From: Plantibacter flavus
Lineage (GTDB): Bacteria; Actinomycetota; Actinomycetes; Actinomycetales; Microbacteriaceae
Direction of reading: 5' to 3'
Assembly (NCBI RefSeq): GCF_002024505.1
Contig: NZ_CP019402.1
Coordinates: 1,488,001 to 1,552,000 of the forward strand
DNA: 64,000 nucleotides
A model generated the notes under the pieces. The model saw only the letters and a program-made list of their open reading frames with translations. It made no database searches and was not told where the DNA came from. The stretch's first letter is position 1, and every line of letters starts with the position of its first letter. Positions 25,026 through 34,272 of this stretch are shown piece by piece. The position numbers and the translations under genes are program-made.

Positions 25026-26095
25026 TGACCGATCTCCGCGACGCCCCAGCCATCGGCCTCGGCATGCCGAGGCTCCGACGTATCGCCGGACGCCTCGCAG
25101 ACCTCCCCGTCGCCGGGGAGAAGCGCGTCCTGCTGGCCGCCCCGCGCGGTTACTGCGCCGGCGTGGACCGCGCGGTCGTCGCCGTCGAGAAGGCGCTCGA
25201 GCACTACGGCGCGCCGGTGTACGTCCGGAAGCAGATCGTCCACAACGTGCACGTCGTCGATCAGCTCGAGGCCCGGGGCGCCGTGTTCGTGGAAGAGGTC
25301 GACGAGGTGCCGTCCGGCGCGCACATCGTCTTCAGTGCGCATGGCGTTTCGCCCGCCGTGGTCGATGCCGCCGCCGACCGCGGGCTGCTCGCGATCGACG
25401 CCACCTGCCCGCTCGTCACGAAGGTCCACCGCGAGGCCGTGCGCTTCGCCCGCGACGACTACGAGATCCTGCTCATCGGACACGAAGGGCACGAGGAGGT
25501 CGAGGGCACGGCCGGTGAGGCACCCGAGCACGTCACGCTCGTGACGAGCCCGGAAGCCGTCGACGACCTCGTCGTCGCCGACCCCGACAAGGTCGTGTGG
25601 CTCTCGCAGACCACGCTGTCGGTGGACGAGACCATGGAGACGGTCCGCCGCCTGCGCGAGCGGTTCCCGAAGCTCCAGGATCCGCCGAGCGACGACATCT
25701 GCTACGCGACCCAGAACCGTCAGGTCGCCATCAAGAAGGTCGCCCAGGACGCCGACCTCGTGATCGTGGTCGGGTCGGCGAACTCCTCGAACTCGGTGCG
25801 CCTCGTGGAGGTCGCGCTCGAATACGGCGCGAAGGCCGCCTACCGCGTCGACTACGCGCACGAGATCCAGCAGTCCTGGCTCGACGGCGTCGTCACCGTC
25901 GGTGTCACGAGCGGCGCCTCCGTGCCGGAGGTCCTCGTCGACGAGGTCCTCGAAGAGCTCTCCGGTGCCGGCTACGGCGCGGTGCAGGAAGTCAAGACGG
26001 CCGAGGAGGACCTCATGTTCTCCCTGCCGAAGGAGCTGCGCAAAGACCTTGCCGGCACGACCGATCCGCGCGCCCTGGGAGGGCGTCGACCATGA
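25025..26095 (+). CDS. ispH: 4-hydroxy-3-methylbut-2-enyl diphosphate reductase
   Basis: A 356-residue IspH (LytB), last enzyme of the MEP isoprenoid pathway, producing IPP and DMAPP. The three iron-sulfur cysteines are C44 ([10 protein letters not shown]), C128 (DATCPLV) and C226 ([11 protein letters not shown]); AHG (about 105-107) and the TQNRQ segment are also conserved. It is extended at the N-terminus by about 30 residues relative to E. coli. The GTG start at 25025 looks leaderless. The stop overlaps the next gene (ATGA). It supplies substrate to the prenyltransferase at 16.3 kb. Confidence 0.97.
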   Translation: MTDLRDAPAIGLGMPRLRRIAGRLADLPVAGEKRVLLAAPRGYCAGVDRAVVAVEKALEHYGAPVYVRKQIVHNVHVVDQLEARGAVFVEEVDEVPSGAHIVFSAHGVSPAVVDAAADRGLLAIDATCPLVTKVHREAVRFARDDYEILLIGHEGHEEVEGTAGEAPEHVTLVTSPEAVDDLVVADPDKVVWLSQTTLSVDETMETVRRLRERFPKLQDPPSDDICYATQNRQVAIKKVAQDADLVIVVGSANSSNSVRLVEVALEYGAKAAYRVDYAHEIQQSWLDGVVTVGVTSGASVPEVLVDEVLEELSGAGYGAVQEVKTAEEDLMFSLPKELRKDLAGTTDPRALGGRRP

Positions 26096-26700
26096 GCGAA
26101 TCCCGCCCCCGTCCGCAGTTCGGTGAGTACGCGTCCCCCGAGGAGCAGCGTGCCCGGATCGCCGAGCCCATCGACGAGCAGCGGGCGGAGGAGCTCGGCA
26201 TCGCGCCGGTCGTCCCCGTCGAACGGCAGCCACGGCAGCAGCAGGAGCCCACCCTCCGCGAGCAGACGCGCGAGCAGGCGCATGAGCCTGGGGTGATGCA
26301 GCCGGGCGCTCCGGCCGTGGCCGCCAGACGACCCGTCGCCGGAGACCGGATCGCGACGTCGATCCTGCTCGGACTCGGTCTCGTCGGCCTGATCTACACG
26401 ATGCCGGGCATGCTGGACCTTCCCGGGCAGATTCGGCCGTTTCTCGTGCAGATGGGAGTGTCGGGGTACTCTTCCGACGGCCTCGCGAGTGCCATGGGCA
26501 TCCTGGCGCTCGGTATTCAGATCGCGCTCTGGATGGGTGCCGTCATCCTGTCCCGCCGCTCGCTCCGCGCCGGCCGCATCACCTTCTGGATCCCGATCGT
26601 CGCCGGCGTCGTGGCGAACGTGGTCTTCATTCTCTGCCTCTCGGTGGCACTCGGGGCCGACCCCGCCGTCTTCGAGTACGTCCGCTCGCAGCAGCCGTAG
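26092..26700 (+). CDS. DUF6264-type membrane protein
   Basis: A 202-residue protein: the N-terminal [15 protein letters not shown] resembles DUF6264 proteins of Microbacteriaceae, followed by a charged Glu/Gln/Arg-rich linker and three membrane helices (about 87-106, 128-148, 160-183). The ATG overlaps the ispH stop (ATGA), so it is coupled to ispH. Function is unknown. The DUF assignment is from recalled pattern and should be treated as probable. Confidence 0.78.
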   Translation: MSESRPRPQFGEYASPEEQRARIAEPIDEQRAEELGIAPVVPVERQPRQQQEPTLREQTREQAHEPGVMQPGAPAVAARRPVAGDRIATSILLGLGLVGLIYTMPGMLDLPGQIRPFLVQMGVSGYSSDGLASAMGILALGIQIALWMGAVILSRRSLRAGRITFWIPIVAGVVANVVFILCLSVALGADPAVFEYVRSQQP

Positions 26701-26714
26701 TCATCCACACACGA

Positions 26715-26748
26715 AGAACGGGCCCGGCAGCGATGCCGGGCCCGTTCT
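26715..26748. terminator. Bidirectional terminator DUF6264 gene / fbaA
   Basis: A perfect 15-bp stem (26715-26729 with 26734-26748) with a GCGA tetraloop lies between convergent stops at 26700 and 26763. Confidence 0.82.
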
Positions 26749-26762
26749 GTTCGTGCAGGTGA

Positions 26763-27788
<1,026 letters not shown>

Positions 27789-27864
27789 GTCTTCTCCTTG
27801 CGTGGGGACGATTCGCCTTGAAGTCTAGTGACTCGGGCTCCGAGGCATACGGCACGATGGGGAC

Positions 27865-28860
27865 ATGATCGAGCACGCCCCGGACACCGACCTCCTCGAC
27901 GGCTTCCTCGACGCCACGCGGGCCGCCGCTGCCGCCGTCGCGGGTCTCGTGGGTGGCGGCGACGGCATGCGGATCGACGGGGTCGCCGTCGACGCGCTCC
28001 GCCGGGCGCTCGAATCGCTCCCGGTCGACGGGCGCGTCGTCGTGGGGGAGGGCGAGAAGGACCAGGCGCCCATGCTCTTCGTGGGCGAACGCTTCGGCAC
28101 GGGTGCGGGGCCGGCGATCGACCTCGCCGTCGACCCCGTGGACGGCACCAAGCTCGCGGCCGCCGGGAAGCCGGACTCCGTCGCCGTCATCGCCATCGCC
28201 CCGCGCGGTGCGATGTTCGACATCGGCCCGGCGTACTACCTCGAGAAGCTCGTCGCGGCTGGTGCGGGACGCGAGCTGTCGCTCGGCGACCCGATCGCGG
28301 TGACCCTCGACCGGCTCGCCGCGCGGCTGGGGCGGCCGGTCGAGCAACTGCGCGTCGCGGTCCAGGACCGTCCTCGGAACGCGGCGACCGCCCAGGCCGT
28401 GACCGCCGCCGGTGCCGAGCTCGTGAGCTTCACGGATGGCGACGTCGCCCTGTCACTGCGGGCCGCGGCCGCCGACGGCGACCTCGATCTGCTCCTCGGC
28501 GTGGGCGGGGCCCCGGAGGGCATCCTCACGGCTGCCGCGGTCCGGGCCCTCGATGGCTGGATGACGGCGCGCTTCGCACCGCAGTCGCCGGAGGAACGGG
28601 AGCGGCTTATCGAGGCAGGGACCGATCTCGACCGCGAGGTCCCGCTCGACGAACTCTGCCGCGACGACGGCTGGCTGCTGCTCAGCGCCGTCACGTCGAC
28701 CGCGCTCGCCGCCGGAGCCGAACTCGCCGGAGTCCGGGCCGGCGCTGACGGCGGTGTCACGGTCGAGTCCGTCGTCGTCGGTCCCGGGAGCCCGCTGACG
28801 AGGTCACGGAAGCGCCTCGATCGAGACGCATCCACCGGCCTTCCCGGCCCGGTTCGATAG
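27865..28860 (+). CDS. Divergent GlpX-type phosphatase paralogue
   Basis: A 331-residue class II fructose-1,6-bisphosphatase family protein. It retains VVGEGEKDQAPML, the metal-binding DPVDGT motif, RGAMFDIGP and GVGGAPEGIL, but the N-terminal GRGDKN(A)ADG element of genuine GlpX reads GGGDGMRIDG, losing the Lys-Asn pair, and the C-terminal third is poorly conserved. It could be a diverged FBPase, a SBPase/other sugar phosphatase, or a regulator of its neighbour. It is followed 62 nt later by canonical glpX and preceded, divergently, by fbaA. Confidence 0.82.
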   Translation: MIEHAPDTDLLDGFLDATRAAAAAVAGLVGGGDGMRIDGVAVDALRRALESLPVDGRVVVGEGEKDQAPMLFVGERFGTGAGPAIDLAVDPVDGTKLAAAGKPDSVAVIAIAPRGAMFDIGPAYYLEKLVAAGAGRELSLGDPIAVTLDRLAARLGRPVEQLRVAVQDRPRNAATAQAVTAAGAELVSFTDGDVALSLRAAAADGDLDLLLGVGGAPEGILTAAAVRALDGWMTARFAPQSPEERERLIEAGTDLDREVPLDELCRDDGWLLLSAVTSTALAAGAELAGVRAGADGGVTVESVVVGPGSPLTRSRKRLDRDASTGLPGPVR

Positions 28861-28922
28861 GCTGAAACCCTCATCCACCGAAGCGTCGTGTCCCACGAGG
28901 CGAGCGATCCATGGAGGATCCA

Positions 28923-29909
28923 GTGACCCAGCCTGAAACCGGCTCCCACTATCTGCAACCCGACCGCAACCTCGCCATGGAGCTCGTGAGAGCGACGGAG
29001 GCCGCCGCGATCCGGGCGGCGCCGTTCATCGGGCGAGGCGACAAGAACGCCGCCGACGGTGCGGCGGTCGACGCCATGCGCGCCTTCCTCGGCACCGTCA
29101 ACTTCGACGGCGTGGTCGTCATCGGCGAGGGCGAGAAGGACGAAGCGCCCATGCTCTTCAACGGCGAGCACGTCGGCAACGGCCGCGGCCCGTCCTGCGA
29201 CATCGCGGTCGACCCGATCGACGGCACGAGCCTCACCGCCGCCGGCCGGCAGAACGCCCTCTCCGTCATCGCCGTGTCCGACCGTGGCAGCATGTTCGAC
29301 CCGTCCGCGGTGTTCTACATGGACAAGATCGTCACCGGCGCCGACGGCATCGGTGTCGTCGACATCAGCCAGTCCATCGGCGACAACATCCGCGAGCTCG
29401 CGAAGGCCAAGGGCAAGCAGCCCGAGGACATCCGCGTCGCCGTCCTCGACCGACCGCGCCACGCGCAGCTCATCGAGGAGATCCGCGCGGCCGGAGCTGG
29501 AACGCGTCTGCTGCTCGACGGCGACGTCGCGGGTGGCATCAACGCCGCGCGCTACGACTCACGGATCGACATGTGCGTCGGCATCGGCGGCACGCCCGAG
29601 GGCATCATCACCGCGTGTGCGGTGAAGGCGCTCGGTGGCCTCATCCAGGGCAAGCTCATGCCGAAGGACGACGCCGAACGCGAGCGTGCGCTCGCGGCCG
29701 GTCACGACCTCGAACGTGTCCTCGGCGCGAACGACCTCGTACGCGGCGACAACACGTACTTCGTCGCGACGGGCGTCACCCACGGTGAACTCGTCGACGG
29801 TGTGCAGCGCAAGGGTCCGATCATCCGCACCGAGAGCCTCGTGCTGCGGTCGCGTTCCGGCACCATCCGTCGTGTCGAGGCGGACCACCTCGCTGCGAAG
29901 TGGCTGTAG
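28923..29909 (+). CDS. glpX: Class II fructose-1,6-bisphosphatase
   Basis: A 328-residue GlpX hydrolysing fructose 1,6-bisphosphate in gluconeogenesis. Motifs: GRGDKNAADGAAV, VVIGEGEKDEAPML, AVDPIDGTSL, GIGGTPEGII. GTG at 28923 is preferred because GGAGG lies 5 nt upstream; the in-frame ATG at 28911 would put that ribosome site inside the coding region. This is the likely main FBPase of the organism. The immediately upstream gene is a diverged paralogue. Confidence 0.95.
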   Translation: MTQPETGSHYLQPDRNLAMELVRATEAAAIRAAPFIGRGDKNAADGAAVDAMRAFLGTVNFDGVVVIGEGEKDEAPMLFNGEHVGNGRGPSCDIAVDPIDGTSLTAAGRQNALSVIAVSDRGSMFDPSAVFYMDKIVTGADGIGVVDISQSIGDNIRELAKAKGKQPEDIRVAVLDRPRHAQLIEEIRAAGAGTRLLLDGDVAGGINAARYDSRIDMCVGIGGTPEGIITACAVKALGGLIQGKLMPKDDAERERALAAGHDLERVLGANDLVRGDNTYFVATGVTHGELVDGVQRKGPIIRTESLVLRSRSGTIRRVEADHLAAKWL

Positions 29910-29926
29910 CCGCTCTTCCAGCAGCG

Positions 29927-29968
29927 CGAAGCGCCCGGCTCCACCTCACGGTGGTGCCGGGCGCTTCG
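29927..29968. terminator. Bidirectional terminator glpX / rmuC
   Basis: CGAAGCGCCCGGC (29927-29939) pairs with 29956-29968; after one mismatch, CCACC/GGTGG extends the stem to a 4-nt loop. It lies between convergent stops at 29909 and 29989. Confidence 0.8.
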
Positions 29969-29988
29969 TCGTGCGGCGTTCGTGCCGG

Positions 29989-31368
29989 TCAGTCCTGGAG
30001 CCGGTGCGCGAGCCGGGCCTCGAGCTCGCTCGGCTCGGCATCGGACGGCTCCGGCGAGGGCTGCGCCTCCGGTGCGGTGAGGCGCTTCGGTGAGGCGTCG
30101 CTCTGGCTCACCTGACCGATGACCGTCGCCTCTTCGAGGGCGTCGAGCTTGCGCGCCGTGACGAGCACGCGGGTCTCGAACGACGAGGCGAACTGGTTGT
30201 AGTTGGTGACCGTGCTCTCGATCGACCGGCGCAGGCGGTCGGCGTGGTCCGACAGCGTCGAGAGCCGCTGGTAGAGCTCCTTGCCGAGGTCGAACAGTCG
30301 CTTCGCGTCCTCGGTGAGGACGTCCTGCTGCCAGGTGAACGCGACCGTCTTGAGGACCGCCCACAGGTTGACGGGGGAGGCGAGGGCGACCCGTTTGCCG
30401 AAGGCGTAGTCGAGCAGGCTCGCGTCGGCCTCGAGCGCTGCGGCGAGGAGCGACTCGCTCGGGATGAAGCAGATGACGAACTCCGGGCTCGACTCGAGGC
30501 CGCGCCAGTACCCCTTCGCCGCGAGGGCGTCGACATGCGACCGCACGGCCTTCACGTGCTGCGCGAGGAGGGCGGTGCGTCGCGCGGCCTCCTCGCCCGT
30601 CGCGGTGACGGGGATGGTGCTGGCTTCGAGGTACTGCGCGAACGGCACCTTCGCGTCGACCGCGATCGACTTGCCGCCGGGGAGCCGCACGACCATGTCG
30701 GGTCGGCCGACGCCGTTGTCGGAGGTGATGCTCGACTGCAGGTCGAAGTCGACGCGTTGTGTGAGGCCCGCGGCTTCGACGACGTTGCGGAGCTGGGTCT
30801 CGCCCCAGACGCCGCGGGTCGCGTTGTTCCGGAGCGCCGAGGCGAGCGACTCCGTCGTGGACCGCAGGCGTTCCTCGGACTCCGAAGCCGTCTTCAGTTG
30901 TTGTGCGAGCTCACCGTGCTGTCGGCTGCGCTGCTGCTCGAGTTCCGCGACCTTCGCCTGCATGTGTTCGAGGCTGTGCTGCACGGGCGCGAGGGCCTGC
31001 AGGACCTGACTCTCCTCGTGTTCCTGGCGCGATCGTCGTTCGGCGTCGGCGCGGTGGCGTTCGGCGAGCTCGCGGTACTGCTCGCGCTGGGCGTTCAGCT
31101 CACGCCCGAGACCGTCGGCTGTGGCGTCGAGGGCGGCGAGTTCGGCGCGCAGTGCGGCGCGGAGTTCCGCCTCCTTCGCGGAGGCGTCGGCGAGGAGCTG
31201 CGCCTGCTGGCCACGGAGGTCGGCGAGCTGGGCGGTGTGCCTGGCCTCGAGCAGCGCCGGGTCGACCGATCCCGTGCCGGTGCGCCGCTGCAGTAGGAGG
31301 ACCGCCACGGCTGCGCCGATGACGAGTCCGATGAGGAGGCCGATCCCGAGGGCGAGTGCGCTGTCCAT
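29989..31368 (-). CDS. rmuC: DNA recombination protein RmuC
   Basis: A 459-residue protein: N-terminal membrane helix (about 4-27), long coiled coil (about 35-185), then the RmuC nuclease-like domain with NNATRGVWGETQLRNVVEAAGL, RPDMVVRLPGGKSIAVDAKVPF and the conserved EFVICFIPSESLLAAAL. E. coli RmuC limits inversion at short repeats. The C-terminal tail (about 420-459) is acidic and low-complexity. It lies 58 nt downstream of the exonuclease gene on the same strand, so the two are probably cotranscribed. Confidence 0.93.
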   Translation of the reverse strand: MDSALALGIGLLIGLVIGAAVAVLLLQRRTGTGSVDPALLEARHTAQLADLRGQQAQLLADASAKEAELRAALRAELAALDATADGLGRELNAQREQYRELAERHRADAERRSRQEHEESQVLQALAPVQHSLEHMQAKVAELEQQRSRQHGELAQQLKTASESEERLRSTTESLASALRNNATRGVWGETQLRNVVEAAGLTQRVDFDLQSSITSDNGVGRPDMVVRLPGGKSIAVDAKVPFAQYLEASTIPVTATGEEAARRTALLAQHVKAVRSHVDALAAKGYWRGLESSPEFVICFIPSESLLAAALEADASLLDYAFGKRVALASPVNLWAVLKTVAFTWQQDVLTEDAKRLFDLGKELYQRLSTLSDHADRLRRSIESTVTNYNQFASSFETRVLVTARKLDALEEATVIGQVSQSDASPKRLTAPEAQPSPEPSDAEPSELEARLAHRLQD

Positions 31369-31426
31369 GCCCTCAGTGTGTCGCGGGCCGCCGACATCGC
31401 TCGGAGGCCGCGCGGCGACCGCGGGC

Positions 31427-32008
31427 TCAGGCGGCGACGGCCGTCCCGATCCGGCCGATCTTCACGCTCGTGAGCTGCGCGAGTTCGGCGATCGAGGAGG
31501 CGCCGTGGCGGGCGGCGGCGTGGATGATGATGTGCGCGGAGGCCTCGGCGTCGCCGGTGGCGTCGTGGTGCTGGAAGTCGTCGAACCCGGCGGCGAGGGC
31601 GGCCACCGGGAGCCGGTAGGAGTCGAGCTGATACGTCTTGCGTGCGACGTTGAGACTGCACAGGTAGCTGAGGTCGGGGCAGTCGAGGCCGGTGGCTGCG
31701 CACCCACCGCGGATGACGCCCATGTCGAAGCCGGCGTTGTGGGCGACGAGCGCGTCACCCTGGGCGAAGTCGAGGAGGGTGTCGAGCTGGTCCGCCCAAC
31801 CGGGCGCACCGAGGACGTCGGTCGCGACGATCCCGTGGATGCGCGTGTTCCACTCGAGGAACGCGTCGTGTCCGGCAGGGGGCTGGATGAGCCAGCCCGC
31901 GCGGTCGACGACGGCGCCGTCTCGGACCCTGACGAGGCCCACGCTGCAGGCGGAGGCGGATGACGAGTTCGCGGTCTCGAAGTCGATGGCGGTGAAATCC
32001 AGTGGCAC
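31427..32008 (-). CDS. DnaQ-like 3'-5' exonuclease (DEDDh)
   Basis: A 193-residue exonuclease domain protein. DEDDh residues are visible: D9 and E11 (AIDFETAN), D95 (AHNAGFDMG), H148 and D153 (HHDATGDAEA). It is a stand-alone DnaQ/ExoX-like proofreading or repair nuclease rather than the polymerase epsilon subunit proper. The GTG at 32008 is my start, because homology to the family starts at its third codon; the frame continues open upstream without support. It is followed by rmuC, and divergent from ychF. Confidence 0.88.
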   Translation of the reverse strand: MPLDFTAIDFETANSSSASACSVGLVRVRDGAVVDRAGWLIQPPAGHDAFLEWNTRIHGIVATDVLGAPGWADQLDTLLDFAQGDALVAHNAGFDMGVIRGGCAATGLDCPDLSYLCSLNVARKTYQLDSYRLPVAALAAGFDDFQHHDATGDAEASAHIIIHAAARHGASSIAELAQLTSVKIGRIGTAVAA

Positions 32009-32126
32009 GTCCTCACCCTCGCACCAGCGTCCGACACCGCCCGGGTGGCACGCCGCATGCCGCTCGATCGACGGTGCCGATCCGTGCCCGGAGCGGAGGC
32101 GCGACCCACGGGGCCGCGCGGCCAAG

Positions 32127-32141
32127 TACGATAGACCCTCG
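32127..32141 (+). promoter_or_regulatory. -10 element with leaderless GTG (ychF)
   Basis: TACGAT (32127-32132) lies 8 nt before the GTG at 32141, and no ribosome binding site is present. Confidence 0.5.
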
Positions 32142-33214
32142 TGGCTCTTACTCTCGGCATCGTCGGCCTGCCCAACGTCGGCAAGTCCACCCTGTTCAAC
32201 GCGCTCACGCGCAACAACGTGCTCGCAGCGAACTATCCGTTCGCGACGATCGAGCCGAACGTCGGCGTGGTCGAACTGCCCGACGCCCGGCTCGGCAAGC
32301 TCGCGGAGATCTTCGGCAGCGAGCGCATCCTGCCCGCCGCCGTGTCCTTCGTCGACATCGCCGGCATCGTCAAGGGCGCGAGCGAGGGGGAGGGGCTCGG
32401 CAACAAGTTCCTCGCGAACATCCGCGAGGCCGACGCCATCGCGCAGGTCGTGCGCGGCTTCGCCGACCCCGACGTCGTGCACGTGGACGGCGACGTGAAC
32501 CCGGCCTCCGACATGGAGACCATCAACACCGAGCTCATCCTCGCCGACCTCGAGACGCTCGAGAAGGCGGTCACCCGGTTCGAGAAGGAGGTCAAGGGCA
32601 AGAAGCTCGACCCCTCCGTCCTCGCGGCGGCGAAGGAGGCGCAGGACGCGCTGAACGCCGGCACCCCGCTCTCGGCGACGAAGATCGACCTCACGCCCAT
32701 CAAGGAGCTCGGTCTCCTCACGGCCAAGCCGTTCATCTACGTCTTCAACGTCGACGAGGAGGTCCTCCAGGACCAGGCGAAGCTCGACGAGCTGGCCGCG
32801 CTCGTGGCGCCGGCGAAGGCCGTCTTCCTCGACGCCAAGCTCGAGTCGGAGCTCGTCGACCTCGACGAGGACGACGCCCGCGAGATGCTCGAATCGACCG
32901 GCCAGACCGAGTCCGGCCTCGACCAGCTCGCACGCATCGGTTTCGCGACGCTCGGCCTGCAGACCTACCTCACGGCGGGGCCGAAGGAGTCGCGCGCGTG
33001 GACGATCCCGCAGGGTGCCAAGGCGCCCCAGGCGGCCGGCGTCATCCACACGGACTTCGAGAAGGGCTTCATCAAGGCCGAGGTCATCTCCTTCGACGAC
33101 CTCGTCGAGACCGGCTCCGTCGCCGAGGCCCGCTCCAAGGGCAAGGCCCGCATGGAGGGCAAGGACTACGTCATGCAGGACGGCGACGTCGTGGAGTTCA
33201 GGTTCAACGTCTAG
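32141..33214 (+). CDS. ychF: Redox-regulated ATPase YchF
   Basis: A 357-residue Obg-family P-loop protein. Walker A is GLPNVGKST (about 9-17), G3 is DIAGIVKGAS, and the G4 position reads NVDE instead of NKxD, the hallmark of YchF's preference for ATP. The helical insert and the C-terminal TGS domain (about 275-357, with FEKGFIKAEVISFDDL) are complete. YchF binds ribosomes and responds to oxidative stress. The start is a probable leaderless GTG. Confidence 0.97.
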   Translation: MALTLGIVGLPNVGKSTLFNALTRNNVLAANYPFATIEPNVGVVELPDARLGKLAEIFGSERILPAAVSFVDIAGIVKGASEGEGLGNKFLANIREADAIAQVVRGFADPDVVHVDGDVNPASDMETINTELILADLETLEKAVTRFEKEVKGKKLDPSVLAAAKEAQDALNAGTPLSATKIDLTPIKELGLLTAKPFIYVFNVDEEVLQDQAKLDELAALVAPAKAVFLDAKLESELVDLDEDDAREMLESTGQTESGLDQLARIGFATLGLQTYLTAGPKESRAWTIPQGAKAPQAAGVIHTDFEKGFIKAEVISFDDLVETGSVAEARSKGKARMEGKDYVMQDGDVVEFRFNV

Positions 33215-33231
33215 CCCGTCGAAAGCGCACG

Positions 33232-33264
33232 TTCCGTCGTCGACAGGCGCTCCAATCGACGGAA
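33232..33264. terminator. Weak hairpin in the ychF downstream region
   Basis: TTCCGTCG (33232-33239) pairs with CGACGGAA (33257-33264) over a 17-nt loop, between the convergent stops at 33214 and 33284. Termination is possible but weak. Confidence 0.3.
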
Positions 33265-33283
33265 TGAGCGTTCTCGGTGGTGG

Positions 33284-33622
33284 TCACCGCTTCCGCCGCT
33301 GTTCCGCGATCCACGTGTGATCGGCGATCGCCGCTGAGACGGCTTCACGATACTGCGGGCCGTCTGCGCTGCGGTACAGATCCCTGCTGAAGAACTTCGA
33401 CTCAGCTCGATAGGGCGCGCTGTTGTGGACACGCGTCGCGAGATCCGACAGGACATCGTGGTCGCCCGCGAGGTAGGCGGCGAGCTCGGTGTCGTTCAGT
33501 CGGATGAGCGCGGAATCGTCGATGAGGGCGCTGTAGCTGTACCTCGCGTGGAGGTAGAGCGAACCCTCCTGCTCGACGAGGAACCACATTCCCGGTTCAT
33601 GGTCGACGTAGCGCACCGTCAC
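33284..33622 (-). CDS. Unknown 112-residue protein
   Basis: A soluble, mixed alpha/beta-looking protein with no family I recognise. Features: YVDHEPGMWFLVEQEGSLYL at the N-terminus (beta-rich), then RLNDTELAAYLAG and a charged C-terminus ending in basic residues. The GTG at 33622 overlaps the stop of the upstream gene (GTGA), so it is translationally coupled to the two-helix membrane protein. The pair may act together; nothing in the sequence names the role. Confidence 0.75.
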   Translation of the reverse strand: MTVRYVDHEPGMWFLVEQEGSLYLHARYSYSALIDDSALIRLNDTELAAYLAGDHDVLSDLATRVHNSAPYRAESKFFSRDLYRSADGPQYREAVSAAIADHTWIAEQRRKR

Positions 33623-34155
33623 CACCACCGTCTGGCGCGAGGGAGCAAGCCCGCGAGGGCGGCGACCCCGACGAGGGCGCTGACCGCGCCGAGGAAGCCC
33701 AGAGGGGTGTCGCGGAGCGGGCCGATGACGAGCAGGGCACCGAGGCCGAGCGCTGCCACGCCGAACCCGGTGAGCCAGCGTCGGCCGACCTTCGCCGATG
33801 GGCGGCGGCGGGATGGCCCGGCGGGTCGCGGGCGCGCCCGGCGCCGCGCACTCAGCGATGGTCCGCCGTCGTCTGGCCCTTCGACGGCACGCCCGAACCC
33901 GTCGACCCACGGACCGGCACCGACCTCGGGGCAGCGGTCGTGGACGTTCGTGTCGCGGGTCGAGGCATCCGCCGGGTGGGTAGGCATGGCTGCGGCGAGA
34001 TCCACGTCGAACCTGACGGAACCGTCCGGCAGGAGGGCGTCGTAGCCCACGAACCGCAGCGGCCGTCGGCGCCATCTCGACCTGCCACGGAACGCCGTCG
34101 CGCGGACGGCGACGGGACGGTCGGGCGATTCGCGCATGGATCGATGGTGGCACAT
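33619..34155 (-). CDS. Unknown protein with C-terminal two-helix membrane anchor
   Basis: A 178-residue protein. A basic N-terminal segment (residues 16-34, seven Arg) leads into LRFVGYDALLPDGSVRFDVD; a hydrophilic linker (60-124) is Pro/Arg/Asp-rich; two membrane helices lie at about 127-146 and 151-171, ending in RRWW. I prefer the ATG at 34155 (GGAG 5-6 nt upstream); ATG 34137 is an alternative. It is coupled to the downstream 112-residue protein by a 4-nt overlap and divergent from the degenerate GGDEF gene. No family is recognised. Confidence 0.68.
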   Translation of the reverse strand: MCHHRSMRESPDRPVAVRATAFRGRSRWRRRPLRFVGYDALLPDGSVRFDVDLAAAMPTHPADASTRDTNVHDRCPEVGAGPWVDGFGRAVEGPDDGGPSLSARRRARPRPAGPSRRRPSAKVGRRWLTGFGVAALGLGALLVIGPLRDTPLGFLGAVSALVGVAALAGLLPRARRWW

Positions 34156-34272
34156 CGGGTCTCCGTGGTTCAGCACCCTGATGGTTCCGAAGCCCCTGCC
34201 GTCAGCGAGGTGCTGCTCCGGCGGTACGCTCGATGAGGCGCCACCCGAACGGGCGCCTGGGGGAGGCACCGG

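Noticed and set aside
28911..28922. ATG at 28911 as the glpX start
   Set aside because: The only good ribosome site (GGAGG) lies after this ATG and is well spaced for the GTG at 28923.
33425..34045. A 206-codon plus-strand frame opposite the two unknown genes
   Set aside because: The minus-strand frames show membrane helices, a plausible ribosome site and start/stop overlap; the plus-strand frame shows none of these.
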